NCBI RefSeq assembly: GCF_042654345.1
Contig: NZ_JBHSGB010000002.1
Coordinates: 1-64,000, forward strand
DNA: 64,000 bases
Reading direction: 5' to 3'
Source of the DNA: Pararheinheimera marina
GTDB taxonomy: Bacteria; Pseudomonadota; Gammaproteobacteria; Enterobacterales; Alteromonadaceae
Translations under genes and position numbers: made by a program
The notes under the pieces: model-generated
Seen by the model: only the letters and a program-made list of their open reading frames with translations
Told to the model about the DNA's origin: nothing
The model's database searches: none
Shown: in pieces, positions 7,244 to 16,705 of the stretch
How positions within the stretch are numbered: the first letter of the stretch is position 1
Layout of the letters: each line of letters begins with the position of its first letter

Positions 7244-8068
7244 ATGCAACAATTTATTGATTTTATCAGCGACAACCAACAGCTGATCCTGGCCTATAGC
7301 GTCAAGATTCTGGTCGCCCTGGTGATCCTTTATGTCGGTCGCTGGCTGTCAAAAAACCTGACAAAAATGCTGGAAAAGGCGTTGCTCAGCCGCAAAGTCG
7401 ACAAAGCTGTGGTGTCGTTTTTAGGTGGTATTATCCAAACCGCCATTATGTTGCTGTTTATCCTGATTGCGCTGTCGCAGGTGGGAATTCAGACCGCGTC
7501 CTTTATCGCCATGTTGGGTGCCGCCGGTCTGGCCGTAGCTCTGGCTTTGCAAGGGTCCTTGTCCAACTTCGCATCTGGCGTACTGATTATTTTATTCCGG
7601 CCTTTTAAAGCCGGTGATTTCGTCGAGACCGCGGGCGTTTCTGGCACAGTGGAGAAAATTGAGATCTTCCAGACCATTTTGCGCAGCCCGGATAACAAAC
7701 GCATTATTGTGCCCAATTCACAGATCACTGGCTCCGCCATCACGAATTTTTCCGCCGAACCCACCCGCCGTGTCGACCTGGTTATAGGCATCAGCTACGG
7801 CTCCGATCTGCGTAAAGCAAAATTAATTCTGGAACAACTGACCAAAGCCGATGGTCGTATTCTGGCTGAACCCAACCCGGTGATTGCGGTTGGCGCGCTG
7901 GCTGACAGCAGTGTCAATCTGATCGTGCGCAGTTGGGTCAATGCGGCCGACTACTGGCCTGTGTACTGGAGCTTGCTGGAAAACATTAAGCTCAGTTTTG
8001 ATGAACAAGGCATTGAGATTCCATTTCCGCAAATGGATGTCCACCTGAAAAAGGAAACGAACGAATGA
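7244..8068 (+). CDS. mscS: Small-conductance mechanosensitive channel MscS
   Basis: The 274-residue inner-membrane protein opens under membrane tension and releases solutes during hypo-osmotic shock. It has three N-terminal membrane segments. The pore-lining TM3 is rich in Gly and Ala (AMLGAAGLAVALALQGSLSNFASG, residues about 87-111). The beta domain motif GDFVE and the C-terminal alpha/beta cage follow, and the length is close to E. coli MscS (286). The ATG at 7244 has a strong AAGGAG site. It overlaps the next gene by 4 bp (ATGA), so the two are translationally coupled. Confidence 0.95.
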   Translation: MQQFIDFISDNQQLILAYSVKILVALVILYVGRWLSKNLTKMLEKALLSRKVDKAVVSFLGGIIQTAIMLLFILIALSQVGIQTASFIAMLGAAGLAVALALQGSLSNFASGVLIILFRPFKAGDFVETAGVSGTVEKIEIFQTILRSPDNKRIIVPNSQITGSAITNFSAEPTRRVDLVIGISYGSDLRKAKLILEQLTKADGRILAEPNPVIAVGALADSSVNLIVRSWVNAADYWPVYWSLLENIKLSFDEQGIEIPFPQMDVHLKKETNE

Positions 8069-8823
8069 AATACCTGGTCCTCTCCCTGCTCGCATGCAGT
8101 TGTATCGCGGCACAGGCCGAAGACGCTTCAGGCAACTCGACAAATCCGCCCGCATTAGGCTGGAGCACCACCGCAGAATTGGGTGCAATTACCACCTCTG
8201 GTAACACCACAGGTACTTCAGTAACAGGAAAAATCGACTCCAGCCATGAGATGGAGCAATGGTCCAACGAATACAGCCTAAGCGCTTTTTATAAGCGCGA
8301 TGAAACCACCACCGAAGACGGCAGCACCTTGGTGCAAACCTCGGCCGAACGGTATGCCGCCTCGGCCAAAGGCGGCTACAAACTGGATTCTGATTCGGCC
8401 AAGTTGTTTATTTATGGTTCCCATATCGACGACAGATTCGGTGCTTACACTGAATACAGCACAGTCGCGATAGGGTATGGCGACCAAATCTTTAAGACCG
8501 ACACTATGACACTTACCGGTGAAATAGGTCCTGGTTATGCCCGTGGCAAAACCGATGCGGGTGAGCAGGAAAATGGTCTGCTGGTTCGTAGTGCCGCCAC
8601 CTTTCGCTGGCAACTCAGCGACAATGCCCGCTTTAAGCAGACAGTGTCACTGGAATACGGTGAAGACAACAAAAGGACAGTGGCCGAAAGCTCACTGACC
8701 AGTAAATTAAATGGCAGTTTGCAGATGAAAGCGGCATTCTCTATTCAGAACGACAGTAAAGTACCGGCAGGTAAAGAAAAGACAGACACCCAAACCTCGG
8801 TCACCCTGGTGTACTCGTTCTAA
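8065..8823 (+). CDS. DUF481 (YdiY-like) outer membrane protein
   Basis: The 252-residue protein has a signal peptide (cleaved near AAQA, residue 18). It continues as amphipathic beta strands and ends in an aromatic VTLVYSF C-terminus, which fits an outer membrane barrel recognised by the BAM machinery. The WSTTAELGAITTSGNT start and the repeated GYKLDSD / GPGYARG-like strands match DUF481 salt-induced outer membrane proteins. The 4-bp overlap with mscS suggests a shared osmotic role; this is an inference from context. Confidence 0.87.
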   Translation: MKYLVLSLLACSCIAAQAEDASGNSTNPPALGWSTTAELGAITTSGNTTGTSVTGKIDSSHEMEQWSNEYSLSAFYKRDETTTEDGSTLVQTSAERYAASAKGGYKLDSDSAKLFIYGSHIDDRFGAYTEYSTVAIGYGDQIFKTDTMTLTGEIGPGYARGKTDAGEQENGLLVRSAATFRWQLSDNARFKQTVSLEYGEDNKRTVAESSLTSKLNGSLQMKAAFSIQNDSKVPAGKEKTDTQTSVTLVYSF

Positions 8824-8848
8824 CCAGCAGTTTCTCTACAACGCTGCA

Positions 8849-9448
8849 TTACAACCAGCCCTTTTGCCGGGCTATCCGGGCCGCATCGACCCGGTTGCCT
8901 GCCTGCAACTTACTGATCGCTTCTGACAAGTAATTGCGGGCAGTGCCTTCGGCAATGAACAACGCGACTGCTATTTCAGCGGTGGTTTTTCCTTCACTGG
9001 CCAGTCGCAGTGCTTGCCGCTCTTTTTCCGTCAACGGGTCTTTTTCTCCCAGCGCATTCAGTAACAGCTCAGGGTCTATCACTTTTTTGCCCAGCAGCAC
9101 CTGCTGAATCGCTTTGGTCAGTTGCTCTACCGGCGCATCTTTCAGCAAAAAAGCCTTAACACCGGCGTCCAGAGCCCGTTGTACATAACCAGCGCGCCCA
9201 AAGGTGGTCAGGATCATCACCTGCAGCGGCAATTGTTGCTGTTTGACATAAAGCGCCAGGTCCAGCCCACTGCAGCCCGGCATCTCAATATCGGACAATA
9301 ACAAATCGAATGCTTGCTGTTGCAGCTGCTGTTTGGCCACTAGGCCGTCAGCAGCTTCCACCACCTCAAACTGGCCATTCATCCGCAATAAGGCCGCCAG
9401 GGCGCCCCGCACCATGGCCTGATCCTCTGCCAGCAAAATTCGTATCAT
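8849..9448 (-). CDS. DesR/NarL-type response regulator
   Basis: The 199-residue protein has a receiver domain with the acidic pair near residues 8-9, phosphoacceptor Asp53 (LLLSDIEMPG) and Lys in FLLKDAP. A LuxR-type HTH follows (LTEKERQALRLASEGKTTAEIAVALFIAEGTARNYL region, residues about 140-175). It overlaps the upstream kinase gene by 4 bp. The pair resembles DesK/DesR systems that sense membrane state, although the real signal is unknown. Confidence 0.9.
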   Translation of the reverse strand: MIRILLAEDQAMVRGALAALLRMNGQFEVVEAADGLVAKQQLQQQAFDLLLSDIEMPGCSGLDLALYVKQQQLPLQVMILTTFGRAGYVQRALDAGVKAFLLKDAPVEQLTKAIQQVLLGKKVIDPELLLNALGEKDPLTEKERQALRLASEGKTTAEIAVALFIAEGTARNYLSEAISKLQAGNRVDAARIARQKGWL

Positions 9449-10503
9449 GCCTTGGTCCTTGGAATCGTCAGGTCAAAACAGGTCGGGTTAGTCTGCCAGC
9501 TAAGCTGGCCGCCAAGCAAATTCAGCCGCTCCGCAATGCCCTGCAAGCCGGCTCCGGCTTCAATCACACTGCACACTCCATCATCTTTCAGTTGCAACAA
9601 ACGCTGGCTGTCATTTTGCTGCAGCCGGAGCCAAACCTGGCGCCCCTGGCTATGCCGAATCAGATTAGTCACTAACTCGGTCAGCACCGGCACCAGGCAC
9701 TGCTCTTCCTGCTCCGTCAGTCCTTGCCAGTGTCCGTCCAGCTCCACCGCAAAGCCGGCCTGACGCAACAGGTCCAATAGCGGCTGTACTGTGCTGTCCC
9801 AGCCTTTGTGGCGATAACCTGCCACTGTGTGCCGTACCTGCGACAAGCTCTCGCGTGCAATCAGTCGCAGTTGCTCCAGCTCATCCAGCGCCTGCTGCAG
9901 CTGTTGGTGCTTTAGCAACTGAACGGCTAAATTAGCTTTGAGGATCACGCTGGACAAGCTGTGTCCCAGCACATCATGCAAATCACGGGCAATACGTTCC
10001 CGCTCCAGCTGTGTCGCCAGCTGGCTGATTTCCGCCGAGCTTTGTTGCTGCTGTCGCTGCACTTTCTGCCGCCATTGCTCCACCTGGCCCATAGTGCCAA
10101 TACCCAGCACCAACAAGTTGCCATACAAACTGAATTCCCAAACCTGTGGGAACAGCCACCAGCCCAGCAAAGCTATCCAGCTGCCTAACAACAGAGTACT
10201 CAACAAGAAACGCCGCAGCGACAAGACAAAACCAAAGAAGAAAGCGGCAAAAGCAAACAGGCTGATCGAACCAAAAGTGACAGGAGTGATCAGACTGGCC
10301 ACCAACACTATACCCAAAGCGCCCTGCATAGTGCGGCGCCAGTCAGCAGAATAGGCGTAAAAGTAACAGGCCAGAAAAGCTAAAAGCGCCAGCAATTGCC
10401 AGCCAATTTCGGCGAGGCTATAAGGGCGGAACCAGACAGGCACCAGATAAAACACCAGGTTTACCAGGTACACCCATTTCAGTCGTTGTTCTTTGTGGCT
10501 CAT
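9445..10503 (-). CDS. DesK-type sensor histidine kinase
   Basis: The 352-residue membrane kinase has about five N-terminal membrane segments (residues 10-140) without a large periplasmic domain. A HisKA_3 dimerisation helix with the phospho-accepting His near residue 176 (RIARDLHDVLGHS) follows, and then a HATPase domain with N box LTELVTNLIRHS and G box GAGLQGIAERL. The ATG at 10503 has AAGG at good spacing; the in-frame ATG at 10509 sits on top of that site. It forms an overlapping operon with the response regulator. Confidence 0.9.
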   Translation of the reverse strand: MSHKEQRLKWVYLVNLVFYLVPVWFRPYSLAEIGWQLLALLAFLACYFYAYSADWRRTMQGALGIVLVASLITPVTFGSISLFAFAAFFFGFVLSLRRFLLSTLLLGSWIALLGWWLFPQVWEFSLYGNLLVLGIGTMGQVEQWRQKVQRQQQQSSAEISQLATQLERERIARDLHDVLGHSLSSVILKANLAVQLLKHQQLQQALDELEQLRLIARESLSQVRHTVAGYRHKGWDSTVQPLLDLLRQAGFAVELDGHWQGLTEQEEQCLVPVLTELVTNLIRHSQGRQVWLRLQQNDSQRLLQLKDDGVCSVIEAGAGLQGIAERLNLLGGQLSWQTNPTCFDLTIPRTKA

Positions 10504-10562
10504 AGTCATCCTTGCGGCTGACCGGTCATCCGGCCAGCCTGTGTCACTGATCTAACCACCGC

Positions 10563-11252
10563 TTAGTTTTTGCTGAAGCGCTGTTGTTGTTCCAGCAGGA
10601 ACCGGGCCCAGCCGTATTCAGGGTTCAGCTGCAATGCCTGCTGCCAGTCGGCTATCGCGGCCTTGTTGTCGCCTAAATCCATTTTGGCCAGGCCACGCCA
10701 GACGTACGCTTCTTCCTGGCCCCAACAAATCTGTTCACAAGGCGCGCTGAACAGTGCAATGGCTTTGCTGGCCAGCTCTGCCGCGGCCGTTTTACTGCCA
10801 CCAAAGAGCGCCGGTGTGTTGTAGGCCGAAATGGCTTTGACCAGCTGAACCCGCGGGTTTGCAGGCGCCAGTTGCTCAGCTTGCGCCAGAGCCTCACCGG
10901 CTTTTTTGCCGTATTTGACGCCGTTGACGACCGGGTTTTCACCGATACTCAGGCCATACACGGTCGACAGCAATGCCAGGTTTTCCGCATCCGGCTGCTC
11001 CGACGTCAACTGCTCCAGCGTCTGTCGGGCCTGCGCCAGCGCCGCAGAGAACTGTTCGGTCTGGCCTGCCACCTGGCTAATCACCGCAAGCCGGTACTGC
11101 GCGTAGGCCTGTTCATAACTAACCGCCGAGCCTTTGGCGTATTCAGTCAGCTGTGGCAGCTGCATCTGATTGGCTGCCGCGTCAATCTGGTCAATGCTCG
11201 CTGCCTGGCTTGTGCTGGCGGCAATCAACAGTGCAATCATTAATGGCTTCAT
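10563..11252 (-). CDS. Secreted TPR-like repeat protein
   Basis: The 229-residue protein has a short signal peptide (MKPLMIALLIAASTSQA). Helical repeats follow, with TPR-like pairs such as AYVWRGLAKMDLGDNKAAIADWQQALQLNPEYGWA near the C-terminus. Its function is not recognised; such proteins usually scaffold protein contacts in the periplasm. The ATG at 11252 has an AAGGAAAG site. The frame remains open to 11330, but that start would precede the signal peptide. It lies 54 bp upstream of the DesK-like gene on the same strand and could be co-transcribed. Confidence 0.72.
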   Translation of the reverse strand: MKPLMIALLIAASTSQAASIDQIDAAANQMQLPQLTEYAKGSAVSYEQAYAQYRLAVISQVAGQTEQFSAALAQARQTLEQLTSEQPDAENLALLSTVYGLSIGENPVVNGVKYGKKAGEALAQAEQLAPANPRVQLVKAISAYNTPALFGGSKTAAAELASKAIALFSAPCEQICWGQEEAYVWRGLAKMDLGDNKAAIADWQQALQLNPEYGWARFLLEQQQRFSKN

Positions 11253-11382
11253 TTTTACTTTCCTTATGCTGTGACACCCCGTTGGTGTAACGCCATTATC
11301 GAAAGCAGGCCTGCACTGCGGCAGGCACATTTGTCACCAGTTGCAGCTGACAAATGTCATCTGTTGCGCCGCACCATGTTGG

Positions 11383-14259
11383 TCAATACACCTTTAGCGT
11401 GCTGTACCCGAGGCCTTGCTGTTTCTCCAGCCGGATTTGCACCGGAATTCGCTCTTTCAGCGCCTCGACGTGGCTAATCACGCCAATTTGTTTGCCACTG
11501 GCATTCAGCTGGTCCAAAGCCGCCAGGGCGGCATCCAGGGTGTCCGGGTCCAACGTGCCAAAGCCTTCATCAAGGAATAACGAGTCAATACGGGTTTTGC
11601 TGGAGACTAAATCAGACAAGGCTAAGGCCAACGCCAGACTGACCAGAAAACTTTCGCCACCTGACAAGGTTTTGGTGTCGCGTTCGACGTCGGCCTGCCA
11701 GCTGTCCACCACCACTAAATCCAGTTCAGCGTCAGCTTTGCGTTTCAGTTGGTAGCGGCTGTGCAAGCGCTGCAATTGCGCATTGGCCAGCTGCACCAGT
11801 TGCTGCAGAGTTAACCCCTGGGCAAAACGGCGGAAACGGGCTCCGTCGGCCGACCCGATCAGGCTGTTCAATTGCTGCCAGCTGATCAGTTGCTGCTGTT
11901 GCTGCGCAATTTGTGTCGCCAGTTGTTGCTGCTGTTGCTGTTGTTGGCGGTCTGCTTCCAGTTGCTGCTGCAGGCTGGCGAGGGTCGCCACCAAGGCCAG
12001 GGTCTGCTGCTGCAACTGCTGTTGCTGCTCAGTCAGCTGGGCCAAATCCTGGCTGGTCAGTTGCTGCGCCTGCAGATGCTGCCATTGCTGTTCTGCATGC
12101 TGCAGCTCAGAATCCGCTGCAATCCGTTGTTGCTGCAATTGTTGTTTCAACCTGTTCAACTCAGCCACCTGCTCTGCGCTTAACAAAATGGCCAGAAAGG
12201 CCGCTTCGTGGTGAAAACCGGCAGCACTCAGCTGTTGCTGCCAGTCACCCTGCTGCTGCTCTTGTTGCTGCTGCAGCTGCTGCAGTTGGGCGGCGCTTTG
12301 CTCCAGCTGACCTTGTTGTTTTTGCAGAGCTGCACTTTGTTGCTGCACCTGGGACTGCAAGCCGGCTAAGTCCTGTATCGCAGCAGGGCTGGCCTGCTCA
12401 ACGCTGACCTGCCAGTGGGCCGCCTGTTGTTGCCAGAATTGCTGTTGTTGCTGCTGCTGCGTCCAGTCCTTTTGCAGTAAGTCCAACTGATGTTGACTGC
12501 GGCGCCATTGCTGCTGCAGCTGACGCTGCGCCACTGTGGCTTTCAGTTGTTGCTGCAGCTGGGCGACCAAAGCATCGCTGCCCTGTGTCTGCAGTTGCTG
12601 TTGCCAAGCGGCACTGAACTGCTGCTGCAGTTGTTGCAACCTGGTCTGTAACGGGCCCGTTTCCTGCTGCTGTTGCTGCAACTGTTCAGTCAGCTGATCA
12701 CTGCGGGCCTGCAGCGCGGCTTTTTGCTCTGCTGCCGCCTTGCCCTGCTCCAGCACCTTTTTTTGCAGTTGCTGCAATTGCTGCCACTGTTGTTCAGTCT
12801 GGCTTTGCTCCAGTTGTTGATAGTGCTGGATGGCCGGATGCTGTTCACTGCCACACAATGGGCAGGCGTCACCGGGTTGCAGCCGGGCTCTGTGGCCGGA
12901 CAGCTGCAGGATCAGCCGTTCCTGCTCCAGCAATTTCTGTTTGTCCTGGCTTTGGCTTTCCAGCTCGCGATAACGCTGGCGTAACTGCTGCACCAGCAGC
13001 TCTTGTTGCTGTAGCTGGGGAAGCAAGGGCTGCAATTGAAGTTGCCACTGCGCACTTTGCTGCTGCAACCGCTGTTGTTGTGTTTGTAATTGGGCCAGTT
13101 GTTGCAGCGCTTCCAGTTGCTGACGTTGTTGCTCTTCGGTTTGCTGCAGATGCTGTTCGTCACTGCTGCCCTGCAATTGCTGCTGCAGTTGCTGTACCTG
13201 CTGAGCCAACTGGTGCAGCTGCTGCTCGGTCTGGCCGGACTGCTGCTGGCTGGCCCGCAACCCTTGCGCAATCAACCGTTGCAACTGCTGCTGTTGCTGC
13301 TGCAGGCTTTGTTGTTGCTGTTGCAAGCTCAGTGCTGCCGCCTCTTTTTGCCCACGCAGCTGCTGCAATTGCTGGTAATGCTGCAATAAAGGCCCGTGCT
13401 GTTCAAAACGCTGCAGTTTGTCCAGCGCACTTTGCTGACGCTGCTGTTCAGCCTGCACCAGCTCCTGTTGCTGCCGGGCCTGTTGCTGGCGCTGCTCAGC
13501 CTGCTGCAGTTGCTCGCGCCAGCGTACTAACGGCAGCAACTGTTGCTGTTGCTGCTGCAGCTGCTGCTGACTGCTTTGCAATTGTTCAACTTCAGTCGTC
13601 AGTTCAGCCCGGCGCTCCGCATCCAGCAACTGCACGCCGGACAGACGCGCCTGCAGCAAATCCAGCTCATTTTTTTCGGTTCTGGTGCGCTCAAATACCG
13701 CCACCGACAACTGACCATAAATTTCAGTGCCGGTCAGTTCCTCCAGTAATTCAGCCCGTTCATTGGCCGGTGCATTTAAAAAGGCGGCAAAGCCACCTTG
13801 TGCCAACAACATGGATTTAGTGAAACGGCCAAAATCCAGCCCGGTCAGCTGCTCGGTCAGGGCCAGTTTTTCACTGGTTTTGTCGGTCAGGATCTGCCCA
13901 TCAGCTTTGGCCAGCTCCACTTTGGCGGCCTGCAGCTTGCCATCGACAGCACCGCGGGAGCGACGCTGGCTCCAGAAAGCGCGGTACACGTCCCCGCGCA
14001 CTTCAAACTCCACCTCGGCCAGACACTCACTGGTGTGGCGGCTCATCAGCTCGTTGCTGCTTTGCGACAATTGCTTCAGCCGAGGCGTCTGGTGGTACAG
14101 CGCCAGGCAGATCGCATCCAGGATGGTGCTTTTGCCGGCGCCAGTCGGGCCGGTAATGGCAAACAGGTTGGTGTCAGCCAACGGCGATGCGGTGAAATCA
14201 ATCTGCCACTCACCTTTTAGTGAGTTCAGGTTTTGCAGACGAACCGAACGGATTTTCAT
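11383..14259 (-). CDS. sbcC: Nuclease SbcCD subunit C, extremely Gln-rich
   Basis: SbcC is the SMC-like ATPase that, with SbcD, cuts hairpins and palindromes and processes blocked DNA ends. The 958-residue protein has Walker A (GPTGAGKST, near residue 37), a Q-loop, a zinc hook CPLC near the centre of two long coiled coils, the ABC signature TLSGGESF, and Walker B LFLDEGFGTLD. The coiled-coil arms are packed with Gln runs (up to about eight in a row), far beyond the usual composition. The codon runs make long false antisense frames. The start ATG overlaps the sbcD stop (4 bp), so the operon is sbcD-sbcC. Confidence 0.95.
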   Translation of the reverse strand: MKIRSVRLQNLNSLKGEWQIDFTASPLADTNLFAITGPTGAGKSTILDAICLALYHQTPRLKQLSQSSNELMSRHTSECLAEVEFEVRGDVYRAFWSQRRSRGAVDGKLQAAKVELAKADGQILTDKTSEKLALTEQLTGLDFGRFTKSMLLAQGGFAAFLNAPANERAELLEELTGTEIYGQLSVAVFERTRTEKNELDLLQARLSGVQLLDAERRAELTTEVEQLQSSQQQLQQQQQQLLPLVRWREQLQQAEQRQQQARQQQELVQAEQQRQQSALDKLQRFEQHGPLLQHYQQLQQLRGQKEAAALSLQQQQQSLQQQQQQLQRLIAQGLRASQQQSGQTEQQLHQLAQQVQQLQQQLQGSSDEQHLQQTEEQQRQQLEALQQLAQLQTQQQRLQQQSAQWQLQLQPLLPQLQQQELLVQQLRQRYRELESQSQDKQKLLEQERLILQLSGHRARLQPGDACPLCGSEQHPAIQHYQQLEQSQTEQQWQQLQQLQKKVLEQGKAAAEQKAALQARSDQLTEQLQQQQQETGPLQTRLQQLQQQFSAAWQQQLQTQGSDALVAQLQQQLKATVAQRQLQQQWRRSQHQLDLLQKDWTQQQQQQQFWQQQAAHWQVSVEQASPAAIQDLAGLQSQVQQQSAALQKQQGQLEQSAAQLQQLQQQQEQQQGDWQQQLSAAGFHHEAAFLAILLSAEQVAELNRLKQQLQQQRIAADSELQHAEQQWQHLQAQQLTSQDLAQLTEQQQQLQQQTLALVATLASLQQQLEADRQQQQQQQQLATQIAQQQQQLISWQQLNSLIGSADGARFRRFAQGLTLQQLVQLANAQLQRLHSRYQLKRKADAELDLVVVDSWQADVERDTKTLSGGESFLVSLALALALSDLVSSKTRIDSLFLDEGFGTLDPDTLDAALAALDQLNASGKQIGVISHVEALKERIPVQIRLEKQQGLGYSTLKVY

Positions 14260-15476
14260 TCTGCCACCTCCTGCAGCTGTTGCATCAGGCCAGCCACCAT
14301 CTGCTGAAACTGCTGCTGTTGCTCTGTCGTCAGCTCCTCCTGCTCCAGCCGCTGCTGCAGCACCATGGCCGGCTCCAGTTCGGTCAGACTCAGCACCTCG
14401 GCACTTTGTAAGCCGCTTTGTTGCGCGGTGCGGGCCCGGCGCAGTTTCAGCAATTCAACAGGCTTGTCCGCCAGTTGCTGCTGCACCATTTGATGTAACT
14501 CGCTCAGTAAGGCATCAGCGCCGGTCAGTTGCAGCTCCAACCACAGCTGTTGGCCCGGCTCCAGCTCCGCCAGCGCTGGCGTCAGCAAGGCGGCCATGTC
14601 ATCCAACTGGCACTTCAGGCTCAGCATGGGCTGAAAACAAGGCACAGGCAGCAGTTCTGGCTGCAATGGGCTGGCAGCCAGGTCCAGCAGCACCACAGAT
14701 TTTTGCTGGCGGCTTTCATCAAAACTCAGCGGGAGCGGTGAACCACTGTAGCGCCAGCACGGATTGCCGGCCACTTGCTGCGGCTGATGGATATGGCCCA
14801 GCGCCAGGTAATCGACCGGCGGAAAGGCACTGGCCGGAAAGGCGTCCAGGGTCCCAATATAAATATCCCGTACTGACTCTGTGCAGCTGGCGCCCACAGT
14901 GGTCAGATGGCCGGTGGCCAGCACGGGCAAGTCGCGGCCCAATTCGGTGCGGCGTTGTAATGCCAGCTGATACAGCTGCTGATAACAATCGGCAATTGCC
15001 TGTTGCAGCAGCTGCTGTTTCGCGCTGCTGCTGTCGCCACGCTGGCTTTGCACTAAATCGCGGCTGCGCAAAAAAGGTAACGCCAGTAGCAAGGCGGCAG
15101 GCCCGCCGCTGCGGTCAGTTAGCGTCAGTAAATGCTGAGCAGGATCGGACAACCAGCCAGGGATCACCGACGTATGCAGCTTTGCCAGCAAATTCTGGCT
15201 TTCCTGCAACACAGCCACCGAGTCATGGTTGCCGCCCAGCAGGATCAGCTGACAGCCGGTTGGCAATAAATCCACCACCAACTGGTGGTACAACTCGCGG
15301 GCATAACTGGGCGGCGTGCTGGTATCAAAAATATCACCGGCCACAATCAGGGCGTCGACCTGATGCTGTTCTATCTGCTGCTTCAGCCAGCGGAAAAAGG
15401 CCTGATGCTCCGCCAGCCGGCTTTTGCCAATAAAGTGTTGCCCCAGATGCCAGTCGGAGCTGTGTAGAATGCGCAT
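14256..15476 (-). CDS. sbcD: Nuclease SbcCD subunit D
   Basis: SbcD is the Mre11-type Mn-dependent nuclease partner of SbcC. The 406-residue protein has the metallophosphoesterase motifs: SDWHLGQ (residues 7-13), GDIFD near residue 47, GGNHDS near residue 80 and GHIHQ near residue 223. These supply the two-metal site. The length matches E. coli SbcD (400). The C-terminal 100 residues are Gln-rich like SbcC. It is the first gene of the sbcDC pair, with the ATG at 15476. Confidence 0.95.
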   Translation of the reverse strand: MRILHSSDWHLGQHFIGKSRLAEHQAFFRWLKQQIEQHQVDALIVAGDIFDTSTPPSYARELYHQLVVDLLPTGCQLILLGGNHDSVAVLQESQNLLAKLHTSVIPGWLSDPAQHLLTLTDRSGGPAALLLALPFLRSRDLVQSQRGDSSSAKQQLLQQAIADCYQQLYQLALQRRTELGRDLPVLATGHLTTVGASCTESVRDIYIGTLDAFPASAFPPVDYLALGHIHQPQQVAGNPCWRYSGSPLPLSFDESRQQKSVVLLDLAASPLQPELLPVPCFQPMLSLKCQLDDMAALLTPALAELEPGQQLWLELQLTGADALLSELHQMVQQQLADKPVELLKLRRARTAQQSGLQSAEVLSLTELEPAMVLQQRLEQEELTTEQQQQFQQMVAGLMQQLQEVAE

Positions 15477-15502
15477 AAGAGCTTCCCGGCAAAACTGCCC
15501 TG

Positions 15503-15532
15503 AAAAAAACGCCCCGGCTAGGGGCGTTTTTT
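15503..15532. terminator. Bidirectional intrinsic terminator
   Basis: AAAACGCCCC / GGGGCGTTTT makes a 10-bp stem with a short CGGCTA-type loop and A/T runs on both sides. It separates sbcDC from the M28 peptidase; the T run on the minus strand fits the end of the M28 peptidase gene. Confidence 0.85.
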
Positions 15533-15556
15533 AGAAAATCATGGCGTTAGCATACC

Positions 15557-16552
15557 CTAGATTGCATCAAACAATAACAGCGCACTGAGCACGGTTTCGC
15601 TGACTTCACGATAAAACTGCTGGTCGGTATGAGCAAAAGTGTCGCTGGGCTGGTGGTAATCCGGGTGGTCCGGCACGCCAAAGTAAACAAAGTCGACGCC
15701 CTGCTGATGAAACACCGCGTGATCGGACCCCGAGGTCCAGTCCGGCGTATTCCCTGCCAACCATTGTGGTCTGTCATAACCCAGCAATAACCGCACCGAA
15801 CTTTGTTGTTGCAGTTGCTGCAGCACTGGCAACAAAGCAGGCTGATGATAAGCCCCGACCGCATACAGCTGACGTTCAGTGTCGCGGCTGAGCATATCCA
15901 GGTTGATATTGAGCTTAATTTGTTCAGGTTGTAGCAGCTTTTGCTCAAACAGCATTTTGCTACCCCACATACCGCGCTCTTCATGGTCCACCGCGGCAAA
16001 CCACAAGGTATGGCGCGGTGGATGCTGTTTAAAGTAACGCGCCAGTGCCAGTAGCGCGGCCACGCCAGAAGCGTTATCGTCCGCGCCGTGGTAAATCTGG
16101 CCTTCGTGTAACCCCAAATGGTCATAATGCGCAGTGATCACCAACAGAGGCAGCTGTGGATCTGTGCCGGCAATTTGACCCAGTACATTGGCCGCGCCCT
16201 GGTGCTCAGCAGCTTTGCCGGAGCTGGCCTGATACGGCTGGCGGTAGCCTTCAGTCCCGGCAGGCGCCAAGCCAATCAGCTCAAACTGCTGCACCAGCCA
16301 GCTCTGCGCCAGCTGGCCCCCAGCCTGACCTGTGCCCCGCCCGGCCATCTCGTCCGACGCCAAATGCTGTAAATCGGCCAGTTGCTGTGGCCAGTCTAAC
16401 CGTTCAGGCATGGCGGCCACTGTGGGCGCAGGTTGCGCTTGCAGGCGCTGCTGCTCAGCCTGGGTCCGCCAGTCCAAATAAGATAGCCAGCTCAACCACC
16501 CCAAACACGCCAGCACCAGCAGGCCAAGGCCAAATTTGAATGAAGTACGCAT
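15557..16552 (-). CDS. M28-family zinc aminopeptidase, membrane-anchored
   Basis: The 331-residue protein has an N-terminal membrane or uncleaved signal segment (residues 7-27). An M28 co-catalytic zinc peptidase domain follows: HYDHLG near residue 142, GADDNASG near 156, DHEERG near 189 (catalytic and metal Glu), NLDMLSR near 217, and the final zinc His in the HPDYHQPSDT segment near 303. It probably trims peptides in the periplasm. The Gln-rich linker is in keeping with other proteins here. The ATG is at 16552 and it is monocistronic. Confidence 0.9.
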   Translation of the reverse strand: MRTSFKFGLGLLVLACLGWLSWLSYLDWRTQAEQQRLQAQPAPTVAAMPERLDWPQQLADLQHLASDEMAGRGTGQAGGQLAQSWLVQQFELIGLAPAGTEGYRQPYQASSGKAAEHQGAANVLGQIAGTDPQLPLLVITAHYDHLGLHEGQIYHGADDNASGVAALLALARYFKQHPPRHTLWFAAVDHEERGMWGSKMLFEQKLLQPEQIKLNINLDMLSRDTERQLYAVGAYHQPALLPVLQQLQQQSSVRLLLGYDRPQWLAGNTPDWTSGSDHAVFHQQGVDFVYFGVPDHPDYHQPSDTFAHTDQQFYREVSETVLSALLLFDAI

Positions 16553-16705
16553 TATGCCGCTCTCTAGCTGAAAACAGCATAAATTACGTTGTTATTGAGT
16601 TGTTGCAAAGTAGCCATACCCAATTTTTTCCTTCAGTATCAGCAGGGTTCCCATCGCTCAACGGCATGGCTGCTGATAAACTAGCGGCAGTTTTCCGTTA
16701 ATCAG

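Noticed and set aside
12858..15433. Long plus-strand frames (320 and 568 residues) opposite sbcC and sbcD
   Set aside because: They are antisense shadows of the CAG/CAA-rich sbcDC genes, with low-complexity Ala/Pro/Cys composition and no start signals.
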